Below are positions 1 to 9,010 of a DNA stretch of 43,982 nucleotides, piece after piece. Both the position numbers and the translations under genes were made by a program. Within the stretch, counting starts at the first letter, position 1; each line of letters opens with the position of its first letter. The notes beneath the pieces were generated by a model, which searched no databases, was not told the DNA's origin, and worked only from the letters and a program-made list of their open reading frames with translations. Source of the DNA: an uncultured Pelagibacteraceae bacterium (GTDB taxonomy: Bacteria > Pseudomonadota > Alphaproteobacteria > Pelagibacterales > Pelagibacteraceae); assembly GCA_902535155.1 (NCBI GenBank), contig CACASB010000006.1, forward strand, positions 1-43,982. The letters are read 5' to 3'.

Positions 1-11
1 TTTTTTTTTTT

Positions 12-740
12 ATGAGTACTTTAGAAGCAAATATTAGAAATACTAAAACATCGGGTGAACTAAAAGTTATAAGAAACGAAGGCAATGTTCCAGGTATTAT
101 CTATGGTGGATCAGAAAAAAACCAAAATGTATCTGTTTCCATAAAAGTACTAAAAAGTTTAATGGAGCAGGAAAACTTTCTTTCAAAAATCATAAAACTT
201 AAAGTTGATGGAAAAGAAGAAAATGTATTACCCAAAGATATATCGTTTGATGTAATCACAGATGAACCAATTCACATAGATTTTTTAAGGGTTGTAAGAG
301 GTTCAAGCATAATAATCGAAATACCAGTAAAATTTATTAATAACGATAAATCTCCAGGTTTAAAAAGAGGTGGAGTGCTTAATATCGTTAGAAGGAAAGT
401 AGAATTAAAATGTCCTTCTGAAAATATACCAAGTGAATTAATTGTAGATTTGGACGGTGTAGATATTGGACATAGTTTTAAGATATCATCAATAAAATTA
501 CCTGAGAATGTTCTTCCAACTATTATAGGAAGAGATTTTGTAATCGCCACCGTAGCAGCCCCAACAGTTATAAAAGAGCCTGAAAAACCAGCTGAAGCAG
601 TTGAAGGTGAAGAAGCCACTGAAGGGTCTGCAGACTCAAAAGAGGCTACTGGAACAACTAAAGATGGACAAGATGAAAAAGGTGCAGCTGAGGTAGAAAA
701 AAAAGATGAGGGTAAGAAACCTCAATCAGAAAAAAAATAA
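12..740 (+). CDS. rplY: 50S ribosomal protein L25 (general stress protein Ctc family)
   Basis: Binds 5S rRNA in the large ribosomal subunit. The 242-residue product has the two-domain Ctc form: an N-terminal L25 domain (about 1-95, with the family-typical stretch GNVPGIIYGG near 24-33 and HIDFLRV near 88-94), then a C-terminal TL5-like beta domain to about 185. After that comes a low-complexity acidic tail rich in E, K, A and G, common in Ctc proteins. The ATG follows a run of 11 T at the window edge and no Shine-Dalgarno is visible, so the leader and promoter lie outside or are absent. Followed by pth after 21 nt on the same strand, a widespread bacterial pairing. Confidence 0.93.
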   Translation: MSTLEANIRNTKTSGELKVIRNEGNVPGIIYGGSEKNQNVSVSIKVLKSLMEQENFLSKIIKLKVDGKEENVLPKDISFDVITDEPIHIDFLRVVRGSSIIIEIPVKFINNDKSPGLKRGGVLNIVRRKVELKCPSENIPSELIVDLDGVDIGHSFKISSIKLPENVLPTIIGRDFVIATVAAPTVIKEPEKPAEAVEGEEATEGSADSKEATGTTKDGQDEKGAAEVEKKDEGKKPQSEKK

Positions 741-761
741 TTGATTAAATTTTTGATTTAA

Positions 762-1322
762 ATGTTTTTATTTGTTGGACTCGGTAATCCCGCACCAAAT
801 TCGGAAAATAATCGACATAATATCGGTTTTAAAATAATTGATGCTATAAACTCAAAATTTAAACTATCAAAACAAAAACCTAAATTTAAAGGTCTTTTAA
901 CAACCGGAAATATTAACGAAAAAAAAGTTTATGCAATAAAGCCATTAACATTTATGAATAATTCTGGAATTTGTATAAGAGAACTTATTGAATACTTTAA
1001 AATTGATGCTGGAAACATCATAGTCTTCCATGATGATTTGGATATTGACTTTGGTAAAATAAAAACAAAGTTTGGTGGTTCTAGTGCAGGTCACAACGGA
1101 ATAGAGTCTATAGATAAATTTATAGGGAAAGATTACTCTAGAGTGAGAATAGGAATAGGCAAACCAAATGACAAAATTTCAGTTTCAGATTACGTTCTTA
1201 GAGATTTTGACGAAGAGGAAAAACAGCTACTAGAAAATTTAAAAGATACTATTACTGAAAATTTGGCGATTTTAATTGATAAAAAATTAGATCTTTTCTC
1301 AAGCACAGTTAATAATAAATAA
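762..1322 (+). CDS. pth: Peptidyl-tRNA hydrolase
   Basis: Cleaves the ester bond of peptidyl-tRNA released from stalled ribosomes and so recycles tRNA in the cytoplasm. The 186-residue length is normal. Family motifs are visible: GLGNPAPNSENNRHNIGF at the N-terminus, with the catalytic His of the RHN(I/V)G motif, KPLTFMNNSG in the substrate groove, FHDDLDID with the conserved Asp, and GHNGIESI. The last base of its TAA stop is the first base of the ychF ATG (TAATG), which suggests translational coupling. rplY-pth-ychF is a common bacterial operon order. Confidence 0.95.
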   Translation: MFLFVGLGNPAPNSENNRHNIGFKIIDAINSKFKLSKQKPKFKGLLTTGNINEKKVYAIKPLTFMNNSGICIRELIEYFKIDAGNIIVFHDDLDIDFGKIKTKFGGSSAGHNGIESIDKFIGKDYSRVRIGIGKPNDKISVSDYVLRDFDEEEKQLLENLKDTITENLAILIDKKLDLFSSTVNNK

Positions 1323-2395
1323 TGGGTTTTAAGTGTGGTATCGTTGGATTACCAAATGTAGGTAAATCAACTTTGTTTAATGCCTTGACTAATTCATCAA
1401 AAGCACAAGCAGGTAACTTCCCATTTTGTACAATCGAACCAAACATTGGTGTTGTCCCGGTTATAGATGAAAGATTAGACAAATTATTTGAAATCTCTAA
1501 ATCAAAGAAAAAGATTTATACTACTATAACCTTTTTAGATATCGCAGGATTAGTGAAAGGTGCTTCAAAAGGAGAAGGATTAGGAAACAAATTTTTGACA
1601 CACATCAGAGAAGTTGATGCGATTATACATTTATTAAGATGTTTTGAATCTGATGATATCCAAAATGTAAATAAAGATGTAAATCCTTTAAGAGACTTAG
1701 ATATTATTGAAACAGAGATGAAGCTTGCAGACTTAGAGTCCATAGGAAAAAGAATAGATAAAAAAAATTTAAAAAAAATTACAGATGATGAATTAAATAT
1801 ACTTAAAGCAACCGAGGATTATATAAACAATGATAAAGATTTAAACGAGCTTAAAAATTCGTTTGATTTGGATTTAATTAATAAGTCCGGTTTACTGTCT
1901 TTAAAACCAAAACTTTATGTGTGTAATGTAGACGAAAAAAGCATATCATCAGGTAATAAGCACTCCGCAAATATTCAAAAGACTAAAAAAATTGAAAATA
2001 TAATTTTAGTTTCAGCTGAAATAGAGAACCAAATAAATCAATTAGAAAAAAATGAAAAGAAAAATTTTATGGAACTAATGGATATTAAAAAAACTGGTTT
2101 AAATTACCTTATTGAAAAAGGGTACAATATACTTGATCTTGAAACTTTCTTTACCTCTGGACCTGAGGAGTCAAGAGCATGGACAATAAAAAAAGATAGT
2201 ACCGCTCCAATCGCTGCTGGAAAAATTCACTCAGATTTTGAAAAAGGGTTTATAAGGGCAGAGACGATTTCTTATAATGATTTTGTTGCTAACAATGGTT
2301 GGATGAATTGTAAAAGTAATGGCAAGATGAGATTAGAGGGAAAAGATTATATAGTAAAAGATGGCGATATATTAAACTTCCGTTTCAATACGTGA
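1322..2395 (+). CDS. ychF: Obg-like P-loop ATPase/GTPase YchF
   Basis: Ribosome-associated P-loop NTPase of the Obg superfamily; YchF members prefer ATP. The 357-residue product has Walker A GLPNVGKST (residues 9-17), the family signature NFPFCTIEPN (32-41), the G3 motif DIAG (73-76) followed by a Gly-rich switch II, and NVDE in place of the usual NKxD specificity motif, typical of YchF. A coiled-coil insertion fills the middle and a TGS domain ends the protein (WTIKKDSTAPIAAG through DILNFRF). The 3' end overlaps the convergent petC gene by 24 nt, leaving no space for a terminator between them. Confidence 0.95.
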   Translation: MGFKCGIVGLPNVGKSTLFNALTNSSKAQAGNFPFCTIEPNIGVVPVIDERLDKLFEISKSKKKIYTTITFLDIAGLVKGASKGEGLGNKFLTHIREVDAIIHLLRCFESDDIQNVNKDVNPLRDLDIIETEMKLADLESIGKRIDKKNLKKITDDELNILKATEDYINNDKDLNELKNSFDLDLINKSGLLSLKPKLYVCNVDEKSISSGNKHSANIQKTKKIENIILVSAEIENQINQLEKNEKKNFMELMDIKKTGLNYLIEKGYNILDLETFFTSGPEESRAWTIKKDSTAPIAAGKIHSDFEKGFIRAETISYNDFVANNGWMNCKSNGKMRLEGKDYIVKDGDILNFRFNT

Positions 2396-3151
2396 CCAAA
2401 TTTTTTTCATACTAAAGTAAACTAGTATACTCAATATAAAAAGATAGATAATCGCTCTAAAACCTATCTTATGTCTTTGTTCAAGATGAGGTTCTGCTGT
2501 CCACATTAAAAAACTAACAACATCTTTTGCCATTTGTTGTTCAGTAGCACTAGTCCCATCAGCATATTCTACAAGACCTTCGGACAAAGGTGCCGGCATT
2601 TTAATCTTATTTCCATACATATATTTATTGTAATGAACTCCTTCATCTAGTTTAATTCCAACAGGCGGATCTTCATATCCGAGTAGAACTGAGTAAACAT
2701 AATCGGCCCCACCCTTTCTAGCTTTAACTAATACTGACATGTCTGGAGGATATGCGCCACCGTTGGCTGACTTGGCCTCCTCTTCATTTGCGTAAGGCAT
2801 TGCAAATTTATCTGATAATTTAGCGGACCTAGTAAACATTTCGCCATCTGGATTTGGTCCATCTAATATTTCAAAATTTGAAGCTATAGCTTTTGCTTCT
2901 TGAACTGAAAACTCTGGACCGCCCTCTTCTGAGAGATTTCTATAAGACATATACTTTAATGAGTGACACGAAGCACACACTTCTTGATAAACCTGATAAC
3001 CTCTCTGGAGAGATGCCCTATCAAACTTTCCAAATGGTCCTTTAAATGTCCAATCAGTCGTCAATAGTTTTTCAGATTTTTCTGCAGAACTTACTATATT
3101 ACTTAATATTAAAAAAAAAATTATAGAAAAGTACTTAACAAATTTTAACAT
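2372..3151 (-). CDS. petC: Ubiquinol-cytochrome c reductase, cytochrome c1 subunit
   Basis: Heme c subunit of the bc1 complex, passing electrons from the Rieske protein to soluble cytochrome c on the periplasmic side. The 259-residue precursor has a cleavable signal peptide (about 1-23, ending SSA), a single CxxCH heme-binding motif CASCH at 59-63, the KMPAPL region near the Met axial ligand, and one C-terminal membrane anchor (about residues 230-248) followed by basic residues. It is the last gene of petABC, and its ATG shares one base with the petB stop. This is a separate cytochrome c1, not the petB-petC fusion found in some alphaproteobacteria. Confidence 0.96.
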   Translation of the reverse strand: MLKFVKYFSIIFFLILSNIVSSAEKSEKLLTTDWTFKGPFGKFDRASLQRGYQVYQEVCASCHSLKYMSYRNLSEEGGPEFSVQEAKAIASNFEILDGPNPDGEMFTRSAKLSDKFAMPYANEEEAKSANGGAYPPDMSVLVKARKGGADYVYSVLLGYEDPPVGIKLDEGVHYNKYMYGNKIKMPAPLSEGLVEYADGTSATEQQMAKDVVSFLMWTAEPHLEQRHKIGFRAIIYLFILSILVYFSMKKIWSRIETEV

Positions 3152-4416
3152 TATAATTTTTGAGTGTTTGGATCACTTCTGGCTGGCTCAGCATTTAAAC
3201 TACCACCTAAAATAGGTTCAGAAATACTAAGTGGTAATGGCAAAGTCTTTTCAACCTTGCCTAATATTGGTAGAATGATTAAAAAATGTGCAAAATAATA
3301 TGCCGTTCCAATTCTTGCAATTAGTAAATATAAACCTTCAGCAGGCATTGCACCAACATAGCCTAAAACCAAGACGTCTAAAACTAATATCCAATAAAAC
3401 TGTTTGTAAAGTGGTCTAAAAACTGCTGATCTAATTTTTGAAGTATCAAGCCAAGGTAGTGCTGCTAAAATTAAAATTGCTGACAACATTGCTATAACCC
3501 CCATTAGTTTATCTGGGATTGATCTTAAAATTGCGTAAAAGGGTAATAGGTACCATTCAGGAACAATATGAGCTGGTGTTACCAATGGATTAGCTTCAAT
3601 ATAATTATCAGCATGACCAAGAACGTTAGGCGAATAAAAAACAAAAAATGCAAATAAGATTAAGAATAATAAAAGAGCAAATAAATCCTTAACAACTATG
3701 TAAGGATGAAAAGAAACTGTATCTTTGGATGGTTTTCTTATGTCAATTCCAATTGGATTGTTATTTCCGGGAACATGCAAAGCCCATATATGTAAAACAA
3801 CTAAACCTAATATTAAAAAAGGTATTAAATAATGAAGCGTGAAAAATCTTGTTAAAGTTGGATTGTCTACAGAGTAACCACCCCACAACCATGTGGTAAT
3901 ACTTTCTCCCACTAAAGGAATTGCACTAAATAAATTAGTTATTACTGTAGCTCCCCAAAAACTCATTTGTCCCCATGGCAATACATATCCCATGAAAGCA
4001 GCTGCCATCATTAGCAAATAAATCATAATTCCTAAAATCCATATAATTTCTCTGGGTGATTTATATGATCCGTAAAATAAAGACCTGAATATGTGTATAT
4101 AAACTGCAAGAAAGAACATAGAAGCTCCATTTGCATGGATATATCTAATTAACCAACCATAATTAACGTCTCTCATAATATGTTCAACACTGCTAAAAGC
4201 TAAGTCTGCATGGGCAATATAGTGCATGGCCAAAACTAAACCTGTTATAATTTGTGTTATAAGGCAAAAAGTTAGAATACCACCAAATGTCCACCAGTAA
4301 TTTAAATTTTTTGGAGTTGGATAATCAGTTAAATGGTTTGCTAATGTTAGTAATGGCAGTCTGTCATTAAACCATTTTCCAAACTTTGATTTAGGCTGAT
4401 AATTATGTTCACTCAT
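3151..4416 (-). CDS. petB: Ubiquinol-cytochrome c reductase, cytochrome b subunit
   Basis: Membrane core of the bc1 complex, carrying hemes bL and bH and the Qo and Qi quinone sites. The 421-residue product is full length, with hydrophobic segments throughout. Diagnostic stretches include [19 protein letters not shown] around the Qo-site helix, the [13 protein letters not shown] motif with PEWY, and paired His residues in the heme-binding helices (AMHYIAH and HANGASMFF near the N-terminus; [20 protein letters not shown] later). It lies 5 nt after petA and overlaps petC by one base, so the three subunits should be translated from one message. Confidence 0.97.
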   Translation of the reverse strand: MSEHNYQPKSKFGKWFNDRLPLLTLANHLTDYPTPKNLNYWWTFGGILTFCLITQIITGLVLAMHYIAHADLAFSSVEHIMRDVNYGWLIRYIHANGASMFFLAVYIHIFRSLFYGSYKSPREIIWILGIMIYLLMMAAAFMGYVLPWGQMSFWGATVITNLFSAIPLVGESITTWLWGGYSVDNPTLTRFFTLHYLIPFLILGLVVLHIWALHVPGNNNPIGIDIRKPSKDTVSFHPYIVVKDLFALLLFLILFAFFVFYSPNVLGHADNYIEANPLVTPAHIVPEWYLLPFYAILRSIPDKLMGVIAMLSAILILAALPWLDTSKIRSAVFRPLYKQFYWILVLDVLVLGYVGAMPAEGLYLLIARIGTAYYFAHFLIILPILGKVEKTLPLPLSISEPILGGSLNAEPARSDPNTQKL

Positions 4417-4421
4417 GATTA

Positions 4422-4934
4422 CTATCCAATTTTAATTGTATTACTGTTAACAAATTCATATTTAGGAATCTCTAAATTAGTTGGCGCAGGACCTTTTCTA
4501 ATTCTACCTGATGTATCGTAGTGAGAACCATGGCAAGGACAAAACCAACCATTATAATCTCCTTTGTCTGCAAGAGGCACACATCCTAGGTGAGTACATA
4601 CGCCGAGCATAACAAGCCATTCCGGGTTTGATGCTCTGTCTTCGTCTTTTTCCGGATGTTTTAGTTCAGTTAGACTTACTGCTTTTGCCTCAGTTATTTC
4701 ATTATCTGTTCTTCTTTTAATAAATACAGGTTTGCCTCTCCATAATACTGTTATTGACTGACCAGGTTTAACCAAACTTACGTCAACCTCAGTTGTTGCT
4801 AGTGCCTTCACAGAGGCGTCTGGATTCATCTGATCTATTAAAGGCCAAGCTGCAGCTCCAACACCAACAACACCAACTACTGTTGATGCTGTATAAATAA
4901 AGTCTCTTCGATTAACTTTTTTTTGATCTGACAT
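4422..4934 (-). CDS. petA: Ubiquinol-cytochrome c reductase, Rieske iron-sulfur subunit
   Basis: Carries the mobile [2Fe-2S] cluster that oxidises ubiquinol at the Qo site. The 170-residue product starts with a twin-arginine-like sequence (NRRDF, residues 8-12) and a hydrophobic anchor (about 14-32), as in Tat-inserted Rieske proteins. The cluster boxes are intact: CTHLGC (C113, H115, C118) and CPCHGSH (C132, C134, H135), with C113/H115/C132/H135 as expected ligands and C118-C134 as the stabilising disulfide. It is the first gene of petABC; the promoter should lie in the 68-bp divergent region shared with trmL. Confidence 0.97.
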   Translation of the reverse strand: MSDQKKVNRRDFIYTASTVVGVVGVGAAAWPLIDQMNPDASVKALATTEVDVSLVKPGQSITVLWRGKPVFIKRRTDNEITEAKAVSLTELKHPEKDEDRASNPEWLVMLGVCTHLGCVPLADKGDYNGWFCPCHGSHYDTSGRIRKGPAPTNLEIPKYEFVNSNTIKIG

Positions 4935-4956
4935 ACTAATTATTAAATATACCTAA

Positions 4957-4972
4957 TATATGAATTCATATA
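4957..4972. promoter_or_regulatory. Perfect 16-bp palindrome between divergent petA and trmL
   Basis: TATATGAATTCATATA is fully self-complementary, centred between 4964 and 4965 in the 68-bp region separating petA (-) and trmL (+). A TATAAT hexamer at 4969-4974 overlaps its right half and could be a -10 element for trmL, but no good -35 was found 16-18 bp upstream. The palindrome could be an operator or only a chance AT-rich inverted repeat; a few of this length are expected by chance in 44 kb of such DNA. Confidence 0.3.
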
Positions 4973-5002
4973 ATATAAAAGCTAAATATATCCATAGTAA
5001 GA

Positions 5003-5473
5003 ATGACACATAAAGAAACAAAATTTGCACCAAAAATTGCGCTTTATCAGCCAGATATACCACAAAATACTGCATCGATTATCCGAACCTGCTCATGTTT
5101 AGGAATAATGCTAGAAATTATTGAACCATGTGGGTTTGTAATAAGTGACCAAAAATTTAAAAGGGTTGTGATGGATTATTACGATGCTAAAAATATTCAT
5201 TATTACAGAAGTCCAGAAGACTTCTTTATTAGTAAAAGAAATACAAGAATAATTTTGATGACAACTAAGTCTAAAAAATCATATAAAGAATTTCTATTTA
5301 AACAAAATGACACTGTGTTATTTGGTAGAGAAAGCTCAGGTGTGCCAACTAGTGTACACAAAAAAGTAAGTCATAGATTAACGATTCCCATGATGAATAA
5401 AAAAAGATCATTAAATTTGTCATCATCAGTATCAATTGTAGTTTCAAAAATTCTAAATCAAACTAACTTTTAA
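5003..5473 (+). CDS. trmL: tRNA (cytidine/uridine-34-2'-O)-methyltransferase (SPOUT family)
   Basis: Methylates the 2'-O of the wobble nucleotide (position 34) in certain tRNAs, using S-adenosylmethionine. The 156-residue length matches TrmL. The N-terminal LYQPDIPQNTASIIRTC matches the family pattern, and the SPOUT trefoil-knot motifs are FGRESSGVP (motif 2) and IPMMNKKRSLNLSSSVSIV (motif 3). It is divergent from petA; its stop shares a base with the hemF start, so it probably leads a trmL-hemF-greA unit. Confidence 0.92.
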   Translation: MTHKETKFAPKIALYQPDIPQNTASIIRTCSCLGIMLEIIEPCGFVISDQKFKRVVMDYYDAKNIHYYRSPEDFFISKRNTRIILMTTKSKKSYKEFLFKQNDTVLFGRESSGVPTSVHKKVSHRLTIPMMNKKRSLNLSSSVSIVVSKILNQTNF

Positions 5474-6300
5474 TGGACAAAGATATAAAAAAGAAATTAA
5501 CTAGGAATTGGTTTATAAATCTGCAAGAAATGATTTGTAATGCGATACAGCAAATTGAAGGTGGAAAAATAAAATTTTTAAAGAGGAGCTGGAAAAGAAA
5601 TATAAAAAAGGACGAAGGAGGTGGCTGCTATTATATTCTTGAAAATGGAAAAGTATTTGACAAAGTTGGTGTCAACTTTTCAGAAGTTTACGGAAAACTC
5701 TCTGAAGAATTTAAAAAGAAAATTCCTGGTACAAAAAATAATAAAGACTTTTGGGCATCTGGCGTATCCGTGGTAATGCACATGAAAAATCCTCATGTGC
5801 CAGCTATGCATTTTAATACCAGATATATTTATACAAATCATGGCTGGTTTGGAGGGGGGATAGACGTTACTCCATGCTTTAATGATTCAACTGTTAAAAA
5901 ACTATTATTTAAAAGATTAAAAAAAATGTGTGATAGGCATGACAAAAAATATTTTAGAAAATATAAAAAATGGTGTGATGAATATTTTTATTTACCACAC
6001 CGTAAAGAGCTAAGAGGAATTGGAGGAATTTTTTTTGATTATAAAAAAAAAGATTGGGGAAAAGATTTTGGATTTGTAAGGGATCTAGGTTTAAATTTTA
6101 TTCAAATTTTTAATCAAATTATTAGTCTTAGAAAAAGTAAAAAATGGAACTTAAAACAAAAAAATATTCAATATTTAAAAAGAGGTAGATATGTCGAATT
6201 CAATTTATTATATGACAGAGGCACAAAATTTGGTTTACAAACTGGTGGTAATGTTGAGGCTATATTAATGTCACTTCCTCCTTTAGCAAAATGGAAATAA
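5473..6300 (+). CDS. hemF: Oxygen-dependent coproporphyrinogen III oxidase
   Basis: Converts coproporphyrinogen III to protoporphyrinogen IX using O2, the aerobic route to heme. The 275-residue product shows the HemF signatures: GGG followed by an aromatic/acidic stretch, GVSVVMHMKNPHVPAMHFNTRY with the conserved His and Asn, the WFGGGIDVTPCF block, and the C-terminal GRYVEFNLLYDRGTKFGLQTGG motif. Heme supply fits the neighbouring petABC (hemes b and c1) and the cytochrome oxidase genes later in the window. It overlaps trmL by one base and precedes greA by 3 nt. Confidence 0.96.
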   Translation: MDKDIKKKLTRNWFINLQEMICNAIQQIEGGKIKFLKRSWKRNIKKDEGGGCYYILENGKVFDKVGVNFSEVYGKLSEEFKKKIPGTKNNKDFWASGVSVVMHMKNPHVPAMHFNTRYIYTNHGWFGGGIDVTPCFNDSTVKKLLFKRLKKMCDRHDKKYFRKYKKWCDEYFYLPHRKELRGIGGIFFDYKKKDWGKDFGFVRDLGLNFIQIFNQIISLRKSKKWNLKQKNIQYLKRGRYVEFNLLYDRGTKFGLQTGGNVEAILMSLPPLAKWK

Positions 6301-6303
6301 AAT

Positions 6304-6783
6304 ATGAGTAACAAAGAACCAATTACAGTAGAAGGACTAAAAAAATTATCAGAAGAACTTGTCTTTTTAAAAGAAAAAAAAAGACCTGAGATAGTAAATG
6401 CTATTTCAGAGGCTAGGTCACATGGAGATTTAAAAGAAAATGCTGAGTATCATGCCGCAAAAGAACAACAATCTTTAAATGAGGGAAGAATTCAAGAGGT
6501 GGAAGATACTATAGCAAGAGCAAATGTAATAGATGTAACTACACTTGAAAATGATGGTAAGGTAATCTTTGGTGCAACTATTTCTCTTCAAGATTTAGAC
6601 AGTAATGAAAAAATTAAATATAAACTTGTTGGCAAAGATGAAGCAGATATTAAAAAAAAATTTATATTTTATCAGTCTCCTATTGGCAAAGGTCTGATTG
6701 GAAAAAATAATGGTGACTTCGTAGAAATTAATACTCCATCTGGCAAAAAAAATTTTGAAATTATAAAGGTAGACTACGTTTAA
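6304..6783 (+). CDS. greA: Transcription elongation factor GreA
   Basis: Rescues backtracked RNA polymerase by stimulating cleavage of the transcript 3' end. The 159-residue product has the N-terminal antiparallel coiled coil (about 5-75) with the acidic tip motif [16 protein letters not shown], which carries the Asp and Glu that reach the polymerase active site, then a C-terminal FKBP-like domain including [14 protein letters not shown]. It starts 3 nt after hemF. Its stop overlaps the 3' end of the convergent cca-type gene by 4 nt. Confidence 0.97.
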   Translation: MSNKEPITVEGLKKLSEELVFLKEKKRPEIVNAISEARSHGDLKENAEYHAAKEQQSLNEGRIQEVEDTIARANVIDVTTLENDGKVIFGATISLQDLDSNEKIKYKLVGKDEADIKKKFIFYQSPIGKGLIGKNNGDFVEINTPSGKKNFEIIKVDYV

Positions 6784-8045
6784 TTTCTTAAAATACTATC
6801 AACTTTTTCATCAGCTAATTTAAAATTATTACTGAGCCATGCAGTTTCTAATTGTTTGAGTTTGTCACCTAATAGCTTACCATCTTTATAATTATATTTT
6901 TCCTTTAAAAATTTAGCATTAAAAGGAAAAACTGGCGCTTTCTCTATTTCATATAGTGAGGTTAACTCCTTAATATTATTAATATTTTTAGATTTGAGAA
7001 TATGAAATTTGATAAGTTCAATTACTTTATTTTTGCCATGTTTATAAAGGAGTATTTTTAAATTTTTCTTTTCAAAAAAATTCTTATTTAAATCTTGATA
7101 AGTATTTTTTAAAAATAATATTCTATCTTTTTCATCTTTAGATATATTAAATTTATGTACAAAATAATCGGCATTATCAGTTTCATCAATTATTAAAAGG
7201 CTTATTAAAAAGGTAAAATCATTTTCTTTAAAGAGATTTTCTTTACTCCTTTTTTCGATATTTTTAATTATATTAAAATTTTTAATTTGAGGAAAAATTA
7301 ATTGTATTATTTCTTTTGAAAATTGATCTTTGGGTATTTTAAAAAAACCTTTTGATAAAATTATTTTTTTTAACTCACTAAGCAACCTATCGCCTGATAT
7401 TATTTTTATGCCACTAATATTTTGTTTGATTGCTTTTTTAATTACCTCTGAATGATTATATTTTGAATAGATTAGGAAAAACCTAATATATCTTAAGATT
7501 CTCAAGTAATCTTCTTTAATTCTGGTTGGAGGATTTCCAATAAATTTAACCCATCCGTTTAACAGATCTTTTTTTCCATTAAATGGATCAAACAATTCTC
7601 CGCTTAAATTTGAATAAATTGAATTAAATGTGAAATCTCTTCTTTTTGCATCTTCTTTCCAATTCTTGCAATATTGTACCTCAGCAAATCTTCCATCTGT
7701 TTTCACATCTTTTCTCAAAGAGGTTATTTCGAATTTTTTTTTTTCTATAATTGCTGTTACCGTTCCATATTTTTTTCCAACATCTATATATTTGATATTA
7801 TTTTTATTTAAACAATTCACAACCTCATCTGGATTAAGGTTAGTTGCTAGATCAATATCCTCTATTTTCTCATCCAATATATTTTGTCTAACGCATCCTC
7901 CGACAAAAAGTATTTCACTTTCTGTTGAGTAGTCGTTTATTGAATTAAAGATTTTTTTTATCTTTGGATCGTTTTTTAAATTTTGCAATTTATTTGGAGA
8001 ATTAATATTATTTTTAGTAAAAATTTTTAAAAACTTTTTTATCAT
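6780..8045 (-). CDS. cca: CCA tRNA nucleotidyltransferase / poly(A) polymerase family protein
   Basis: Class II nucleotidyltransferase that adds or repairs the 3' CCA of tRNAs, or adds poly(A); which it does cannot be read from sequence alone. The 421-residue product has the head motif [10 protein letters not shown] (about 48-57), the catalytic DIDLAT carboxylates (about 63-68), a region matching RRDFTFNSI (about 135-143) and the downstream [10 protein letters not shown] block, then a Lys-rich helical body. ATG 8045 is chosen because no other ATG precedes the GG motif. The start lies only 4 nt (UUUU) after the encoded CCA of tRNA-Gln, so the tRNA is its 5' leader and there is no room for a Shine-Dalgarno. 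A TTG 19 codons in is a possible alternative. Confidence 0.9.
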   Translation of the reverse strand: MIKKFLKIFTKNNINSPNKLQNLKNDPKIKKIFNSINDYSTESEILFVGGCVRQNILDEKIEDIDLATNLNPDEVVNCLNKNNIKYIDVGKKYGTVTAIIEKKKFEITSLRKDVKTDGRFAEVQYCKNWKEDAKRRDFTFNSIYSNLSGELFDPFNGKKDLLNGWVKFIGNPPTRIKEDYLRILRYIRFFLIYSKYNHSEVIKKAIKQNISGIKIISGDRLLSELKKIILSKGFFKIPKDQFSKEIIQLIFPQIKNFNIIKNIEKRSKENLFKENDFTFLISLLIIDETDNADYFVHKFNISKDEKDRILFLKNTYQDLNKNFFEKKNLKILLYKHGKNKVIELIKFHILKSKNINNIKELTSLYEIEKAPVFPFNAKFLKEKYNYKDGKLLGDKLKQLETAWLSNNFKLADEKVDSILRN

Positions 8046-8049
8046 AAAA

Positions 8050-8124
8050 TGGCTGGGGCGCTAGGATTCGAACCTAGGAATGGCGGTACCAAAAACCGCT
8101 GCCTTACCACTTGGCTACGCCCCA
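8050..8124 (-). tRNA. tRNA-Gln (anticodon UUG)
   Basis: A 75-nt cloverleaf read on the minus strand. The 7-bp acceptor stem pairs TGGGGCG (8124-8118) with CGCCCCA (8060-8054), with discriminator G at 8053 and CCA encoded at 8052-8050. The anticodon stem GCGGT/ACCGC encloses loop TTTTGGT with anticodon TTG, and the T arm contains GGTTCGAATCC. The sequence resembles E. coli tRNA-Gln. It lies 33 nt after ispE and 4 nt before the CCA-adding enzyme gene, all on the same strand, so it is likely cut from a polycistronic transcript. Confidence 0.96.
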
Positions 8125-8157
8125 AAATCAATTTCTTATAACACAAAGTTTTAATAT

Positions 8158-8988
8158 TTATATAGTTTTAGATAAAACTGACCAATATTTTGGGTAATTT
8201 TTTCTAAACTTTTTAAAGCTATTTATAATAGAATTTCTTGATTTAGAATAGGCGACAAAACATGACCCCGATCCTGTCATTTTAACAAAATTTATCCCAG
8301 GCTGATTTTCAAGAAATTCAATAGGTTTTTTTAACTCTGGATATTTTTTTATTACGATATCTTGCAAATCATTTTTCAGGCTGTCCAAATTATCGAATTT
8401 GTTTTTAATATTTTTTAGTGGTTTTGAGTATCTTTTTACTTTGGAAAAAATATACTTTGTTGAGCAACCATATTTTGGCATAAATAATAATAAAAAATAT
8501 TTTGTCTTTTTGTTTAATATTCTTACAGAATTATTACCATCTAAATACATAAAATTTTTACAAAATCCTAGTTTCACATCCTGTCCTATTGAATCATTTA
8601 TATTCTGTAATATTTTTTTATCAATTTTAATTATTTTATTTTTCATGAAAATTTTAATTAAAGTGGCAGCATTCATAGATCCACCACCCATTCCTGACTT
8701 AAAAGGGATATTTTTTTTAACAATTACAAGATACTTTTTTTTCAGTAGTTTTCTTTTGTCTAAAACAGATAAAGTTTTATAGATCGTATTATGACTAGTA
8801 ATTTTTTTTGAAAATTTGCCTTTAAACAATATCTTATGTTTACGACTGTCAATCTGTCTTAGACTAATTTCGTCATAAAGTGAAATCAGCGATACTATAC
8901 TCTGTAATTTATGTAAATTTTTTGTTTTTCCTATAACATTTAAATTTAAATTTATTTTTGCATAAGACTTTTGTGATATCGTATTCAT
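8158..8988 (-). CDS. ispE: 4-diphosphocytidyl-2-C-methyl-D-erythritol kinase
   Basis: GHMP-family kinase that phosphorylates CDP-methylerythritol in the MEP route to isoprenoids. The 276-residue product shows the N-terminal YAKINLNLNV substrate-site motif, the glycine-rich ATP loop IPFKSGMGGGSMNAA (about residues 90-105) and the C-terminal MTGSGSCFVAY motif. It lies between the upstream TPR gene (22-nt gap) and tRNA-Gln on the same strand. With ispH at 25.3 kb it is one of two MEP-pathway genes in the window, whose products feed carotenoid, ubiquinone and heme A synthesis. Confidence 0.94.
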   Translation of the reverse strand: MNTISQKSYAKINLNLNVIGKTKNLHKLQSIVSLISLYDEISLRQIDSRKHKILFKGKFSKKITSHNTIYKTLSVLDKRKLLKKKYLVIVKKNIPFKSGMGGGSMNAATLIKIFMKNKIIKIDKKILQNINDSIGQDVKLGFCKNFMYLDGNNSVRILNKKTKYFLLLFMPKYGCSTKYIFSKVKRYSKPLKNIKNKFDNLDSLKNDLQDIVIKKYPELKKPIEFLENQPGINFVKMTGSGSCFVAYSKSRNSIINSFKKFRKNYPKYWSVLSKTI

Positions 8989-9010
8989 AGAAATAGGTTA
9001 ATTAGTAAAT

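Noticed and set aside
1-11. A terminator U-run before rplY
   Set aside because: Eleven T at the window edge could end an upstream terminator, but the stem would lie outside the window and cannot be seen.
272-619. A 115-codon open frame antisense to rplY
   Set aside because: No recognisable domain, and it lies wholly within a well-supported ribosomal protein gene.
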